A stretch of 64,000 nt of DNA from CAVQCA01 sp963710815 (lineage in GTDB: Bacteria > Pseudomonadota > Gammaproteobacteria > UBA9214). Below, piece after piece: positions 1 to 11,322 of the stretch. The translations under genes and the position numbers were made by a program. How positions within the stretch are numbered: position 1 is the stretch's first letter; each line of letters opens with the position of its first letter. Location: NCBI GenBank assembly GCA_963710815.1, contig CAVQCA010000084.1, positions 1-64,000 of the forward strand. The letters are read 5' to 3'. The notes beneath the pieces are model-generated. The model had not been told where the DNA came from, ran no database searches, and was given only the letters and a program-made list of their open reading frames with translations.

Positions 1-1413
<1,413 letters not shown>

Positions 1414-1436
1414 AAAAAGGGTCAGTACCCTTTTTT
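1414..1436 (+). terminator. Rho-independent terminator after thiC
   Basis: Directly after the corrected thiC stop, AAAAAGGGT pairs with ACCCTTTTTT across a 4-base CAGT loop and ends in a T-tract. The position, 1 base after the tail predicted by the frameshift model, supports 1413 as the true end of thiC. Confidence 0.75.
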
Positions 1437-1853
1437 GTCGTTGATGAGACAATCAGTGCGCAACCGAAAAGACCCATGGTGCGCAAGCGAAGCAGGGAGG
1501 TTTAGCGTTTTATGCAAGGCGTTGCGCAGAACACTTGTTTTATTTGTGCTAACGACAATCGTCGGATTATGGCACACACGGCCCTCTACCCCACATCGAG
1601 GGGGGAACCAGCGTGAAAAATACGGAGATGGCACGACATAAACCGTCGTTCTATCGCAAAGACACAAAAGAGGAGAAGCTTCCTCCTCGTGCCTCATCAA
1701 GCACCGCCATTGCGATAAAGAATTTCTTTGGTTTTTGCGTGAGAGTTGCGTGAGCATTTTTCAAGGCGATATCGGTTAAGTAAGCGCCATTCGTACTGAC
1801 CCCTTTTATCTGGGAAGGCGCCAGGGAACGGTTCATTTTTCAAGGGTATTTTC
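1437..1853. other. Intergenic region without recognisable gene
   Basis: No open frame here looks like protein. Near the right side (1776-1792) TTAAGTAAGCGCCATTC is the right-hand end of the IS4-like short elements found elsewhere in the window; no matching left end was found, so it is probably a solo remnant. Confidence 0.5.
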
Positions 1854-2777
1854 ATGATTGACTACAAGCAAAACTTCAGCGCGCGCATGCTGCTCAGGCT
1901 GGTCGTCCTCTCGCTGGTTGTCGCCGTCGCCATCTTCGCCAATATCGGGTTCTTCAAGGACCTGTACTTCAGCCACCAGCTGACCTCGGCGAGCCTGGTC
2001 ACCAACGGCAGCATCCTGACGTTGTTCTCGCTGGGGCTGGTGAAAGTCGTGCTGTCCCTGCTGCGTTATATGCGCGAGGAGACCGCGCTGGCGAAGTTTT
2101 TCACCGCGCTGGAGGCCGACAGGAATCCGCTCAAGGGAATCAGTCCGAGAAGTCTGGTGGCCCAACGCTACACCATGATCCTGGCGATGGGCGAGAAAAA
2201 TGTTCGCATCAACCAGAGCGCACTGGCCGCCACCCTGGCGGCGGACGAGAGCACGCGTACCAGCTTCGCCAAGTACATCAGCAACATCCTCATCCTGACC
2301 GGCGTGTTCGGCACCTGCGTCTCCCTGTCCATCGCCCTGACGGGCGTCACCAATCTGCTCGATTCGGCGCAGGGTACGGGAAACATGGGGCTGGTGATGC
2401 ACGGCATGTCGACGGCGCTGTCCACCACCATCACGGCCATCGTGTCCTACCTCTTCTTCGGTTATTTCTACCTCAAGCTCAATGATGCCCAGGTGCATGT
2501 GCTCAGCAGCCTCGAGGAAGTGACCGCGCTGTATCTGCTGCCCAAGTACTCGCGCGACAAGGACAGCACGCTGCACGAGGTCGCAGGCCTCGTCCATGGA
2601 CTTCGGCAGGCGGCCGAGGCCATGCGGGCCACACAGCGGGATTACGCGGAGGCCGGCAACCGGTTGCACGAGTTGCTGTCGGCGCTGGACCTGCGGGTGA
2701 ACAGCGTGACCGATGATGTGGGCACGATCAAGACCCTGTTACGTGATGGATTCCGTCTCCCCGCCGAGGTCGAGTGA
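1854..2777 (+). CDS. MotA/TolQ/ExbB-like proton-channel membrane protein
   Basis: A 307-residue inner-membrane protein. Hydrophobic segments lie near residues 12-32, 45-68, 138-163 and 184-208; the last two, with the small-residue-rich stretch GVFGTCVSLSIALTGVTNL and STALSTTITAIVSYLF, resemble the pore helices of the MotA/TolQ/ExbB family. A cytoplasmic loop of about 70 residues separates the two helix pairs, and a helical tail of about 85 residues follows the last helix. The downstream gene overlaps the stop (GTGA) and encodes an ExbD/MotB-type partner, so the two probably form a proton-driven stator complex. No flagellar, Tol-Pal or TonB genes are near. Family membership is inferred from topology and pairing; the driven process is unknown. 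Confidence 0.7.
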   Translation: MIDYKQNFSARMLLRLVVLSLVVAVAIFANIGFFKDLYFSHQLTSASLVTNGSILTLFSLGLVKVVLSLLRYMREETALAKFFTALEADRNPLKGISPRSLVAQRYTMILAMGEKNVRINQSALAATLAADESTRTSFAKYISNILILTGVFGTCVSLSIALTGVTNLLDSAQGTGNMGLVMHGMSTALSTTITAIVSYLFFGYFYLKLNDAQVHVLSSLEEVTALYLLPKYSRDKDSTLHEVAGLVHGLRQAAEAMRATQRDYAEAGNRLHELLSALDLRVNSVTDDVGTIKTLLRDGFRLPAEVE

Positions 2778-3721
2778 CCATGGACGAGGGTTTCATCGAC
2801 CTGCGCCGGCATACCGAGGGCGGCATCACCAACCTGAATTTCTGGCCCTCGTTCACCGACGTCATGATGGTCGTGGTGGTGATCTTCATGATGGCCAGCT
2901 CGGTGCTCATCCTGCGCAACATGGATCTGGTGCGGAAGCTGCGTGCGACCCTAGACGCGCAGCTCCACGCCGAGGAAACGGCGCGCTCGGCCACGCAGAC
3001 CAGCGCCACCCTGGAGGAGCAGCTCACCCAGGCACAGAATGAACTCTCGCAGCTGCGCCTCCGTCTGATGCGCGCGAACGAGATCAACCAGTCCCGCGCC
3101 GCGGAGATCTCCAAACAGGAGCAGCGCCTGCTCGCCCTGGAGGCCGACAAGCAGCAGCTGACGGCCAGCCTGCAGCAGTCGCAGCGCGAGGCCCGGCTGC
3201 ACCAGGATCAGCTGACCCAGACACAGGCCGAGTATGCGCAGCTGAACGAGGCCCAGGCCACGCTGAAGAAGCGCCTCCAGGAGGTGCTCGAAGCGTTGTC
3301 CCAGGCCGAGAAGAGCAATCAGGAGCAGGCCGGGGAGCTGGCGAAGTTCAGGGCGCAGAACGTCTTGAGCGAACAGCAGATGGAATCGCTGCAGGGTGAA
3401 TATGAAGAACTCAGGAACAAATACGACAAGTTGATCAAGCCGGCGCGGTCTCCGGTGGGCAAACACATCGTTACGGTGCGCTACTGGAAAGAGGGCGGTG
3501 ACTACCAGATCAGGATCAAGGACTCCGGGGACGACGATTACCAGCGCGTCAACATGGACCAGCTGAATGCGCGCCTGGCGAAACTCAAGGCGACCTACGC
3601 CGGCAATCTCTACGTCAAGATAGTCATCCCGGACAAGAGCGGCCTTTCCTACAGCGAGGCCTGGAACTTCATCTACGACACCCTGAAGAAGTACGATTAC
3701 TACCATCAGGACGAGCCCTGA
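2774..3721 (+). CDS. ExbD-like protein with long periplasmic coiled coil
   Basis: 315 residues. One N-terminal membrane helix (about residues 26-48) contains Asp29 in NFWPSFTDVMMVVVV, the position of the proton-binding Asp of ExbD/TolR/MotB. Residues about 50-220 are a Gln/Glu/Leu-rich coiled coil. The last 90 residues (IRIKDSGDD...VNMDQLNARLAKL...YVKIVIPDKSGLSYSEAWNFI) resemble the small ExbD periplasmic domain. Ordinary ExbD is about 140 residues, so the coil is a large insertion. GTG start at 2774 overlaps the previous stop; ATG at 2780 is an alternative. It probably works with the upstream channel protein as a two-gene motor. Confidence 0.7.
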   Translation: MTMDEGFIDLRRHTEGGITNLNFWPSFTDVMMVVVVIFMMASSVLILRNMDLVRKLRATLDAQLHAEETARSATQTSATLEEQLTQAQNELSQLRLRLMRANEINQSRAAEISKQEQRLLALEADKQQLTASLQQSQREARLHQDQLTQTQAEYAQLNEAQATLKKRLQEVLEALSQAEKSNQEQAGELAKFRAQNVLSEQQMESLQGEYEELRNKYDKLIKPARSPVGKHIVTVRYWKEGGDYQIRIKDSGDDDYQRVNMDQLNARLAKLKATYAGNLYVKIVIPDKSGLSYSEAWNFIYDTLKKYDYYHQDEP

Positions 3722-3733
3722 TCGAAAATCAAT

Positions 3734-3815
3734 GAATCAATGGGGTCAGACTCGATTGATCCACATAAATTGATAACACCGCTGTTGGATCAATCGAGTC
3801 TGACCCCATTGATTC
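3734..3815. repeat. Perfect 30-bp inverted repeat between convergent genes
   Basis: Arms at 3734-3763 and 3786-3815 are exact reverse complements over 30 bases, separated by 22 bases. The arm includes GGGGTCAGACTCGATTGAT. It sits 12 bases after one stop codon and 2 bases before the convergent one, so it could terminate transcription in both directions, but there is no clear T-tract. The GGGGTCAGAC core resembles REP-like sequences associated with RAYT transposases (recollection, not checked). Confidence 0.75.
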
Positions 3816-3817
3816 TA

Positions 3818-4528
3818 TTAGTTCACCGGCAGGCGGGCGCGCATAGCGTCCCGGTCTACCCACCAGTTGCCGCCGGTGATGGTGTCCAGGATGAGCGCAA
3901 GACGTGACAGCAGTTCCTTGACGTCGTTCAGCCCCAGGATCTCGATCCACATCCTGATCATTTCGGGATCGTTCTCGATGCCGCGGTGACGTTTTGCGAC
4001 ACCGGCCACCAGCTGATTCGTGAAGAAGGTCAGGCTGTCATGTTCCTTGCCTTCGGTGCGCAGGTCGGCGATGTAATGCGCCGCCATCGCCGCCACGGCC
4101 GCGCCGTCCGAGGTGTCCGGGGTCTCGTCGACGATGTGCTGCAGCATGGCCACGGTGAGCTGGGCAGGCACCGGAAAGGTCACCGCCAGCCAGACGCCGT
4201 TGCCGAGCGCGGCCAGGGACTGTTCCTGCTCGCACTGGAACAGCACATCACAGGCCTCGATGGCATCCTGCCAGGCCTCTGCCGAGGTGAATACATCGAA
4301 TACTTCGCGTGCGATATCCCAGCTTTCCTTGCGCCGTTGCAGCGCCAGCAGGGTTTCCGCGATATCGAGCCGGAGGCGTGCGCGTTCCAGCGGGTCGCAG
4401 TCCGCGGGCAAGGCCTGCAGGTGCTGTTCATGTTCCTTGAGTAACGCCTGCAGCGACGGCCGGGATTCGGCCAGATCGATGCCGCTCTTGTCGCCGGTGA
4501 CCATTTGATCGGGGCTGATCTTCTTCAT
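3818..4528 (-). CDS. Hypothetical protein, helical, TPR-like
   Basis: 236 residues, soluble, mostly helical. The N-terminal half (ERARLRLDIAETLLALQRRKESWDIAREVF) has the spacing of tetratricopeptide-like helix pairs, but no canonical repeat can be defined by eye. No signal peptide or membrane helix. It converges on the ExbB/ExbD-like pair and ends against the inverted repeat. I do not recognise the family; no function assigned. Confidence 0.6.
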   Translation of the reverse strand: MKKISPDQMVTGDKSGIDLAESRPSLQALLKEHEQHLQALPADCDPLERARLRLDIAETLLALQRRKESWDIAREVFDVFTSAEAWQDAIEACDVLFQCEQEQSLAALGNGVWLAVTFPVPAQLTVAMLQHIVDETPDTSDGAAVAAMAAHYIADLRTEGKEHDSLTFFTNQLVAGVAKRHRGIENDPEMIRMWIEILGLNDVKELLSRLALILDTITGGNWWVDRDAMRARLPVN

Positions 4529-4533
4529 GGGAT

Positions 4534-4689
4534 GAATGGTACTTGCTTAACGCTAGGGACGTCCATATGGCCACGGAATCACACGGAAAAAACACGGAAT
4601 ATACGCTTTTTTCCGTGTGATTCCGTGGCTATTTATCATGCCAGGGACTTGATTATGTGCTGTTCCTTCATGGTATACCAAGTGTATTC
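4534..4689. mobile_element. Short IS4-end element carrying a CCACGGAAN palindrome
   Basis: Left end GAATGGTACTTGCTTAA matches the 18-bp end of the IS4-like remnant at 43229 with changes; the right end (about 4675-4689, ending GTATTC) is more diverged. The palindromic core ATGGCCACGG...CCGTGGCTAT occupies 4567-4632. It fills the gap between two minus-strand genes. No target duplication seen. Confidence 0.55.
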
Positions 4690-4691
4690 AG

Positions 4692-5231
4692 TCAGACGTT
4701 GACGCTTTCGTGCCGGTAGGATTGTGCGATTTCACGGATGGAAAACTCCATCGACTCGAGATTGCCCAGGACATAGGTGGCCGGTGCCTTGATGCCGCCC
4801 ACCGTACCCGGATTGACCAGCAGGGTCTGTCCGCCGGCCATGTTGTCGATGGGTCGGATATCCGCCTTGTGGTCGTGACCGCAGCAGACCAGATCCCAGT
4901 CGCCCGTGGTCGCCATGGCCACGGCGTAATGCGGGTAGTGCACCAGGAAGATGCGCCGGCCGGCCAGTTCGATACCGGCATCCTGGCCGTAGTAACGCAC
5001 ACGGCTGGCGGGGCCGGAGGCAACGCGTCCCATCATGTAGAGATCGCCGGTATTGTTGCCGTGTATGACATGGATCGGCAGTCCGAAGGGCCTGAGGACT
5101 TCCAGCGTACTGGGTGCAACGACATCGCCGCAATGCAGAACCGCCTGTGCGCCCGCCGCCTGCGCCTCGCGTACCGCCGCCTCCAGCAGGTGGCGGTTGT
5201 CATGGCTGTCGGAGACGATGCAGATTTTCAT
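4692..5231 (-). CDS. YfcE/MJ0936-type metallophosphodiesterase
   Basis: 179 residues, the normal size for this calcineurin-like family. Metal-binding motifs are visible in order: D-S-H near residue 8-10, CGD near 35, GNN near 60, the His in LVHYPH, and GHDHKAD near 118. A VNPGTVGG segment follows, as in YfcE. Such enzymes cleave phosphodiesters with Mn2+ or Ni2+; the physiological substrate is unknown. Start ATG at 5231. Confidence 0.85.
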   Translation of the reverse strand: MKICIVSDSHDNRHLLEAAVREAQAAGAQAVLHCGDVVAPSTLEVLRPFGLPIHVIHGNNTGDLYMMGRVASGPASRVRYYGQDAGIELAGRRIFLVHYPHYAVAMATTGDWDLVCCGHDHKADIRPIDNMAGGQTLLVNPGTVGGIKAPATYVLGNLESMEFSIREIAQSYRHESVNV

Positions 5232-5301
5232 GGTGGAGTAAGAAGTAATAAGTAAAGAGTGAGAAGATTATGCGCGCTGGACGATATTACTATCACTTTT
5301 T

Positions 5302-5608
5302 AAATGGCACTTAAGTTAAGGCCCAAGCCCGAATGGCACTTACTAAGTCGAAATCGTGATAAATAGCCACGGAATCCACGGAAGACACAGAAATTAACTG
5401 TGAATATTCCGTGTTTTCCGTGTGCTTCCGTGGCCATTGGTTCTTTAAATATAAGAACGATATCCCTTAGGTAAGCGCCATTCGGCCCAGGCCCGATAAA
5501 TAGCCACGGAACCACACGGAATCACACGGAATATTGTCTCTTCTTTCCGTGTCTTCCGTGTGATTCTGTGGCCATAGGGGTGTGATTAGGCTTAACCAGG
5601 CACCATTC
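5302..5608. mobile_element. Outer IS4-end short element interrupted by a second copy
   Basis: Left end AATGGCACTTAAGTTAAGG at 5302 and right end GGCTTAACCAGGCACCATTC ending at 5608 bracket a palindromic core at 5500-5575. A second element (5331-5483) is inserted in its left arm. With the inner element and one target copy removed, the left arm reads GGCCCAAGCCCGATAAATAG, like the arm of the copies at 13273-13421 and 35560-35718. This fills the 472-bp gap between yfcE and hppA, apart from a short heptad array at 5229-5262. Confidence 0.65.
5331..5483. mobile_element. Inner IS4-end short element with 11-bp target duplication
   Basis: 153 bp from GAATGGCACTTACTAAG to TTAGGTAAGCGCCATTC. The flanks are GGCCCAAGCCC (5320-5330) and GGCCCAGGCCC (5484-5494), an 11-bp duplication with one mismatch, the same length as at the IS4-like remnant at 43229. 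The interior is a CCACGGAAN palindrome (5363-5437). Confidence 0.75.
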
Positions 5609-5655
5609 CTGAAACTTTTCACTTCTTATTTCTCACGTGCTTCAGCGGGGTGATC

Positions 5656-5693
5656 GCCGCCGGATCCGATGATTGTTCATCAAATCCGGCGGC
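5656..5693 (-). terminator. Hairpin just downstream of hppA
   Basis: GCCGCCGGAT (5656-5665) pairs with ATCCGGCGGC (5684-5693) around an 18-base loop, 11 bases past the hppA stop. There is no T-tract on the minus strand, so it may protect the mRNA 3' end or be a weak terminator. Confidence 0.4.
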
Positions 5694-5703
5694 ACCACGA
5701 CCT

Positions 5704-7728
<2,025 letters not shown>

Positions 7729-7776
7729 TACATTTTTCTCCTGGTTGGTAAGGTTGTTTCCGTGTCTGAACTGAAA

Positions 7777-7974
7777 TCAGGGCGCCGTGAAACGGGTACC
7801 GGTCTTGAATCCGAACAGCTGCTCCAGATCGAATTCCCTTATGAAGCCGTCTACGGCGGACTGGCCATGCTCGCGCAGTACCTCGGCCAGGATCAGACGG
7901 GCGGCGTTGCGGTTATAGCCGCCACCCATGTGCGCCTGGACCGCCAGCAATTCGCGCGCTTTCTCCAGCGTCAC
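7777..7974 (-). CDS. Conserved small protein between pfp and hppA
   Basis: 65 residues, GTG start; an in-frame TAA three codons upstream fixes the start region. Sequence is amphipathic and helical (LEKARELLAVQAHMGGGYNRNAARLILAEVLREHG). It lies 28 bases after pfp and 48 bases before hppA on the same strand, so it is very probably cotranscribed. From memory a similar small protein occurs at this place in other PPi-PFK loci, which suggests a role linked to PPi metabolism. No function is known to me. Confidence 0.7.
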   Translation of the reverse strand: MTLEKARELLAVQAHMGGGYNRNAARLILAEVLREHGQSAVDGFIREFDLEQLFGFKTGTRFTAP

Positions 7975-8002
7975 AAGACGTTACCCGTCGCCGCAGCGAT
8001 GG

Positions 8003-9277
8003 TTACTTGACCTCGAAGCTCGTATCCAGCCGTTTGGCAACCGGCAGGTTCCTGAGTTGAACGTACTGCGGCATGCCGGCCTTGTAGGGAGGATAGTCTT
8101 CGCCCCGGATCAGCGGTTCCAGGTAATCGCGGCACTTCTGGGTGATCCCGAAGCCGTCCCGGGTGATGAAGTTCTTCGGCATCATCTTCTCGACATTGGC
8201 CACGCGCGACAGCTGCGCCTCGCCGACCTTCCAGCGATACGGATTGTCGGAGACGCGCATTACCGTCGGCATCACGGAATTCTTGCCGGCCAGCGCCAGT
8301 TCGACGGCGGCCTTGCCCATGGCATAGGCCTGGTCCACGTCGGATTTGGAGGCGATATGGCGCGCTGCCCGCTGCAGGTAATCCGCGACCGCCCAGTGGT
8401 ATTTGTATCCCAGCTTCTCACGAACCATATTGGCGATGACCGGGGCGACGCCGCCGAGTTGCGCATGGCCGAACGCATCCTTGAGTCCCTGGTCGGCGAG
8501 GAACTTGCCGTCCTTGTCATGCACCCCTTCAGAGACGACGATGGAGCAATAGCCGTAGCGGTCGACCTTCTCCTTGACCTTGGCCAGAAATGCCTCCTGG
8601 TTGAAGGTGACTTCCGGGAACAGGATGAGAATGGGCAGATCGCAGTTCTCGGAAGAGGCCATGCCACCGGCGGCGGCAATCCAGCCGGCGTGGCGACCCA
8701 TGACCTCGAGTACGAATATCTTGGTCGATGTCTTCGCCATGGACGCGACATCGAAACTCGCCTCGCGTGTGGAAATGGCGATGTATTTGGCCACCGAACC
8801 AAAACCCGGGCAGTTGTCGGTGATCGGCAGGTCGTTGTCCACGGTCTTGGGAACATGGATGGCCTGCAGCGGGTATCCCATGTTCTTCGACAGCTGGGAG
8901 ACCTTCAGGCAGGTATCGGCGGAATCACCGCCGCCATTGTAGAAGAAATAGCCGATATTGTGCGCCTCGAAGACCTCGATCAGGCGTTCGTATTCACGTT
9001 TGTTAGCCTCCAGGCTCTTCAGCTTGTAGCGGCAGGAACCGAAGGCGCCGGATGGGGTATGGCGCAGGGCGGCAATCGCGCGGGCCGATTCCTTGCTGGT
9101 ATCTATCAGGTCTTCCTCCAGTGCACCGATGATGCCGTTGCGGCCGGCATAGACCTTGCCGATCTTGTTCTTGTGCTTGCGCGCGGTTTCAATCACACCG
9201 CAGGCGGAGGCATTGATGACGGCGGTGACCCCGCCGGACTGGGCGTAAAATGCATTTTTCTTTGCTGATTGAGCCAT
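8003..9277 (-). CDS. pfp: Pyrophosphate-dependent 6-phosphofructokinase
   Basis: 424 residues. It reversibly phosphorylates fructose 6-phosphate with PPi. GGGDS at residues 115-119 has the Asp that specifies PPi instead of ATP; PKTVDNDL at 143-150 carries the catalytic base, and MGRHAGW binds the sugar phosphate. In methanotrophs and sulfur oxidisers related enzymes also act on sedoheptulose 1,7-bisphosphate and ribulose 5-phosphate, linking PPi to the Calvin or RuMP cycle; that extension is inference here. AGGAG site before ATG 9277. Confidence 0.95.
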   Translation of the reverse strand: MAQSAKKNAFYAQSGGVTAVINASACGVIETARKHKNKIGKVYAGRNGIIGALEEDLIDTSKESARAIAALRHTPSGAFGSCRYKLKSLEANKREYERLIEVFEAHNIGYFFYNGGGDSADTCLKVSQLSKNMGYPLQAIHVPKTVDNDLPITDNCPGFGSVAKYIAISTREASFDVASMAKTSTKIFVLEVMGRHAGWIAAAGGMASSENCDLPILILFPEVTFNQEAFLAKVKEKVDRYGYCSIVVSEGVHDKDGKFLADQGLKDAFGHAQLGGVAPVIANMVREKLGYKYHWAVADYLQRAARHIASKSDVDQAYAMGKAAVELALAGKNSVMPTVMRVSDNPYRWKVGEAQLSRVANVEKMMPKNFITRDGFGITQKCRDYLEPLIRGEDYPPYKAGMPQYVQLRNLPVAKRLDTSFEVK

Positions 9278-9335
9278 TTACTGTTCTCCTGGGCTTTGGC
9301 GTTGATGGCAAGAATGATATTCGCTTGGTTCGCGC

Positions 9336-9677
9336 TTAATGTCCCTCACGCTGGGCCGTGTGGTCGGCCTGAACCTGCAACAGGGTCACCATGCATTCGG
9401 AGAGGTCGTCGAATTCCTCGATGCCGGTGCCGAAATTTTGATGAACGCGGTAGTAGAACTGACAGCGATAGCTGTGATCCCCGGTTTTGAATACCACGAA
9501 GTGGCATCCGTCTTTTCCCCAGTACACCACCGGGCAGGTATCAAGTTCGCTGGAATAGGGATTCAACCGCAGCTCGCTGTCGCCGAGCTGGGTCTCCACT
9601 GCTGCTTTATAACGCTCCGCCAGCGTGGTATGGATGGTCCACAATTCACTTTTCGTGAAATCGGCGATCTGGCTCAT
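9336..9677 (-). CDS. Conserved hypothetical protein
   Basis: 113 residues, soluble, acidic, with aromatic-rich segments (CPVVYWGKDGCHFVVFKTGDHSYRCQFYYRV) that look like a small beta sheet. It starts the minus-strand run 58 bases before pfp, so it may be the first gene of the PPi operon. I do not recognise the family. Confidence 0.6.
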   Translation of the reverse strand: MSQIADFTKSELWTIHTTLAERYKAAVETQLGDSELRLNPYSSELDTCPVVYWGKDGCHFVVFKTGDHSYRCQFYYRVHQNFGTGIEEFDDLSECMVTLLQVQADHTAQREGH

Positions 9678-9888
9678 GATGATTATCGGGCTCAGTTGGT
9701 GCGGCGGGCAGGGTAGCTTTTCAAGGGTGCAAGATTCTAGCTCAAAACCTGATTTATTTCATGAACTTCGTTGACTTCTACGGGTGGCTGGGGGTAGCTT
9801 AAACACAGATCTGCCTTTCGGCCAGACAAATAATTATATATTCCCATTCAAAAAACCTTTTTTGATATAGTAAGTTAGTGGTCGTCCA

Positions 9889-10000
9889 TGAAGATATGAA
9901 TTCACCGCAAAGCCGCAAAGAGCGCAAGGTGTCTAATAGTTTTCGTTAAAGAATTTCTCTGCGTCCTTTGTGTCTTTGCGGTGAAAGCGGTGTTTATGGA
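9889..10000. repeat. CTTTGCGG palindromic repeat upstream of adk
   Basis: Left arm TTCACCGCAAAGCCGCAAAG (9901) pairs with right arm ending CTTTGCGGTGAA (9985); outer parts CCATGAAG and TTTATGGA extend the symmetry. Same family at 23806-23938 and 56307-56390, with right halves at about 13443-13480 and 22519-22616. It occupies much of the 368-bp gap 9678-10045; the rest (9678-9888) is AT-rich with no gene seen. Confidence 0.7.
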
Positions 10001-10045
10001 AAGGCTCCTGGGAAAAAACAATACAACTGGTGGGAGTGTGGTGAC

Positions 10046-11194
10046 ATGAGAATCGTCTTACTTGGCGCACCCGGGTCTGGCAAGGGTACCCAGGCGGAAC
10101 TGCTCGCCGAGCGTTACAAGATTCCGTATTTCTCCTCCGGCGACCTCTTGCGTGAGTCGGTGGCCTCCGGCTCTGCGCCCGGACGTCAGGTGAAATTGGC
10201 CATGGACGCCGGGCAACTGGTGGGCGACGACATCCTGCTGGGCATCATCCAGGAACGGATACTGCGCCCCGATGCACGTAATGGTTTTATTCTGGACGGT
10301 TTTCCCAGGAGTTTGCCGCAAGCCGAGGCATTGGACCTGTTGTTCGACGGTCTGGGCCGACCCCTGCATCTGGCCTTGCTGCTGGCCGTGGATGTCGACG
10401 CCCTGCTGCAGCGACTGGTGGGGCGGCGGACCTGCCTGTCCTGCGGGCAGGTGTACAACGTGTTTTATGCCCCGCCGCGTATCGATGGGCGCTGTGATGC
10501 ATGCGGGGGCAGGCTGCGTCACCGGGCGGATGACAACGAGGAAACCATCGGCAATCGCCTGCGTGTTTACGAGCTTCACACGCTGCCGGTCATTGAGCAT
10601 TACAAGTCTCAGGGTAAACTGCGTACGGTGCAGGGCGTCGGAGATATTACCAATATCTTCAAGGCGATGTGTAAGGTGGTGGAGGATGTCAAGGCGCATT
10701 CGGATACCGGGATGCGCTCGGACGCCATCCGGCGCGCCATCGCCAGGCAACAACTCCCGGCAGGCGCCGCCAGAAACAAATCCAAAAAGGCCGCACCGGT
10801 AAAGACCGCGCCGGCCCAGGCGGCCTCCCGGAAAGCCGCACCGGAAAAAGCGGTTGCCAGCAAGGCCACTGCCGGGAAGGCGGCGACCAGGAAGGCGGCC
10901 ACCGCGAAAGCCTTACCCAAAAAGGCTGTCCCCAAAAAGGCGGCCACCGCGAAAGCCTTGCCCAAAAAGGCAACTCCTAATAAGGCCGCTCCTAAAAAGG
11001 CAACTGCCGGCAAGTCAGCATCAGGAAAACCCGCGGCGAAGAAAAAAAGCACCAGGGCGGCTACTGCAGGAAAACCCCCGGCAGCGAACGCGCCACCCAG
11101 GAAAACCACCCCCGGCACAGCACCGGCCAGGAAAGCCGTTTCCGGGAAATCGGCTGGAAAGAAACCGGGAAGCCGGAAAGTAACCGCCAGATGA
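10046..11194 (+). CDS. adk: Adenylate kinase fused to a Lys/Ala/Pro-rich histone-H1-like tail
   Basis: 382 residues; normal bacterial adenylate kinase is about 215. Residues 1-218 are a complete long-form kinase: P-loop GAPGSGKGT (7-15), DGFPR (84-88), and a LID with the zinc set Cys130, Cys133, Cys150, Cys153. From about residue 222 to the end the protein is built of KAAP/KAAT/KALPKK units, strongly basic and disordered, like eukaryotic H1 tails and the AlgP/Hc1-type bacterial proteins. Start ATG 10046 has a GGGAG site; an earlier in-frame start at 9968 would add 26 residues without homology. The tail probably binds nucleic acid or polyphosphate; this is inference. Confidence 0.92.
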   Translation: MRIVLLGAPGSGKGTQAELLAERYKIPYFSSGDLLRESVASGSAPGRQVKLAMDAGQLVGDDILLGIIQERILRPDARNGFILDGFPRSLPQAEALDLLFDGLGRPLHLALLLAVDVDALLQRLVGRRTCLSCGQVYNVFYAPPRIDGRCDACGGRLRHRADDNEETIGNRLRVYELHTLPVIEHYKSQGKLRTVQGVGDITNIFKAMCKVVEDVKAHSDTGMRSDAIRRAIARQQLPAGAARNKSKKAAPVKTAPAQAASRKAAPEKAVASKATAGKAATRKAATAKALPKKAVPKKAATAKALPKKATPNKAAPKKATAGKSASGKPAAKKKSTRAATAGKPPAANAPPRKTTPGTAPARKAVSGKSAGKKPGSRKVTAR

Positions 11195-11248
11195 ATGACG
11201 CATATTCAATCCCAAATCATTGTAAATAGCTGCGGAAACACACGGAAA

Positions 11249-11288
11249 AGTAAGAAGTAAGAGGTGAAAAGTGAGAAGTAAGAAGTAA
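11249..11288. repeat. GTGAGAA-type heptad array
   Basis: Degenerate 7-bp-periodic tract (GTAAGAA, GTGAAAA, GTGAGAA units) lying to the left of the palindromic element at 11323. A half arm (about 11224-11250, TAGCTGCGGAAACACACGG) precedes it. Confidence 0.6.
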
Positions 11289-11322
11289 TGACGTGTACTC
11301 ACGGCTCCTGCGACGTTTGTTA

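Noticed and set aside
1435..1757. Open frames on both strands after thiC
   Set aside because: Low-complexity, no motif or plausible start site; the region starts with a terminator and ends with a transposon-end remnant.
1854..3721. Zorya defence system (ZorAB)
   Set aside because: Channel plus partner layout is similar, but the partner lacks an OmpA-type peptidoglycan domain and no zorC/D/E-like genes are next to it.
9968..10045. Earlier start for adenylate kinase
   Set aside because: Adds residues without homology and lies partly in the CTTTGCGG repeat; ATG 10046 has its own ribosome site.
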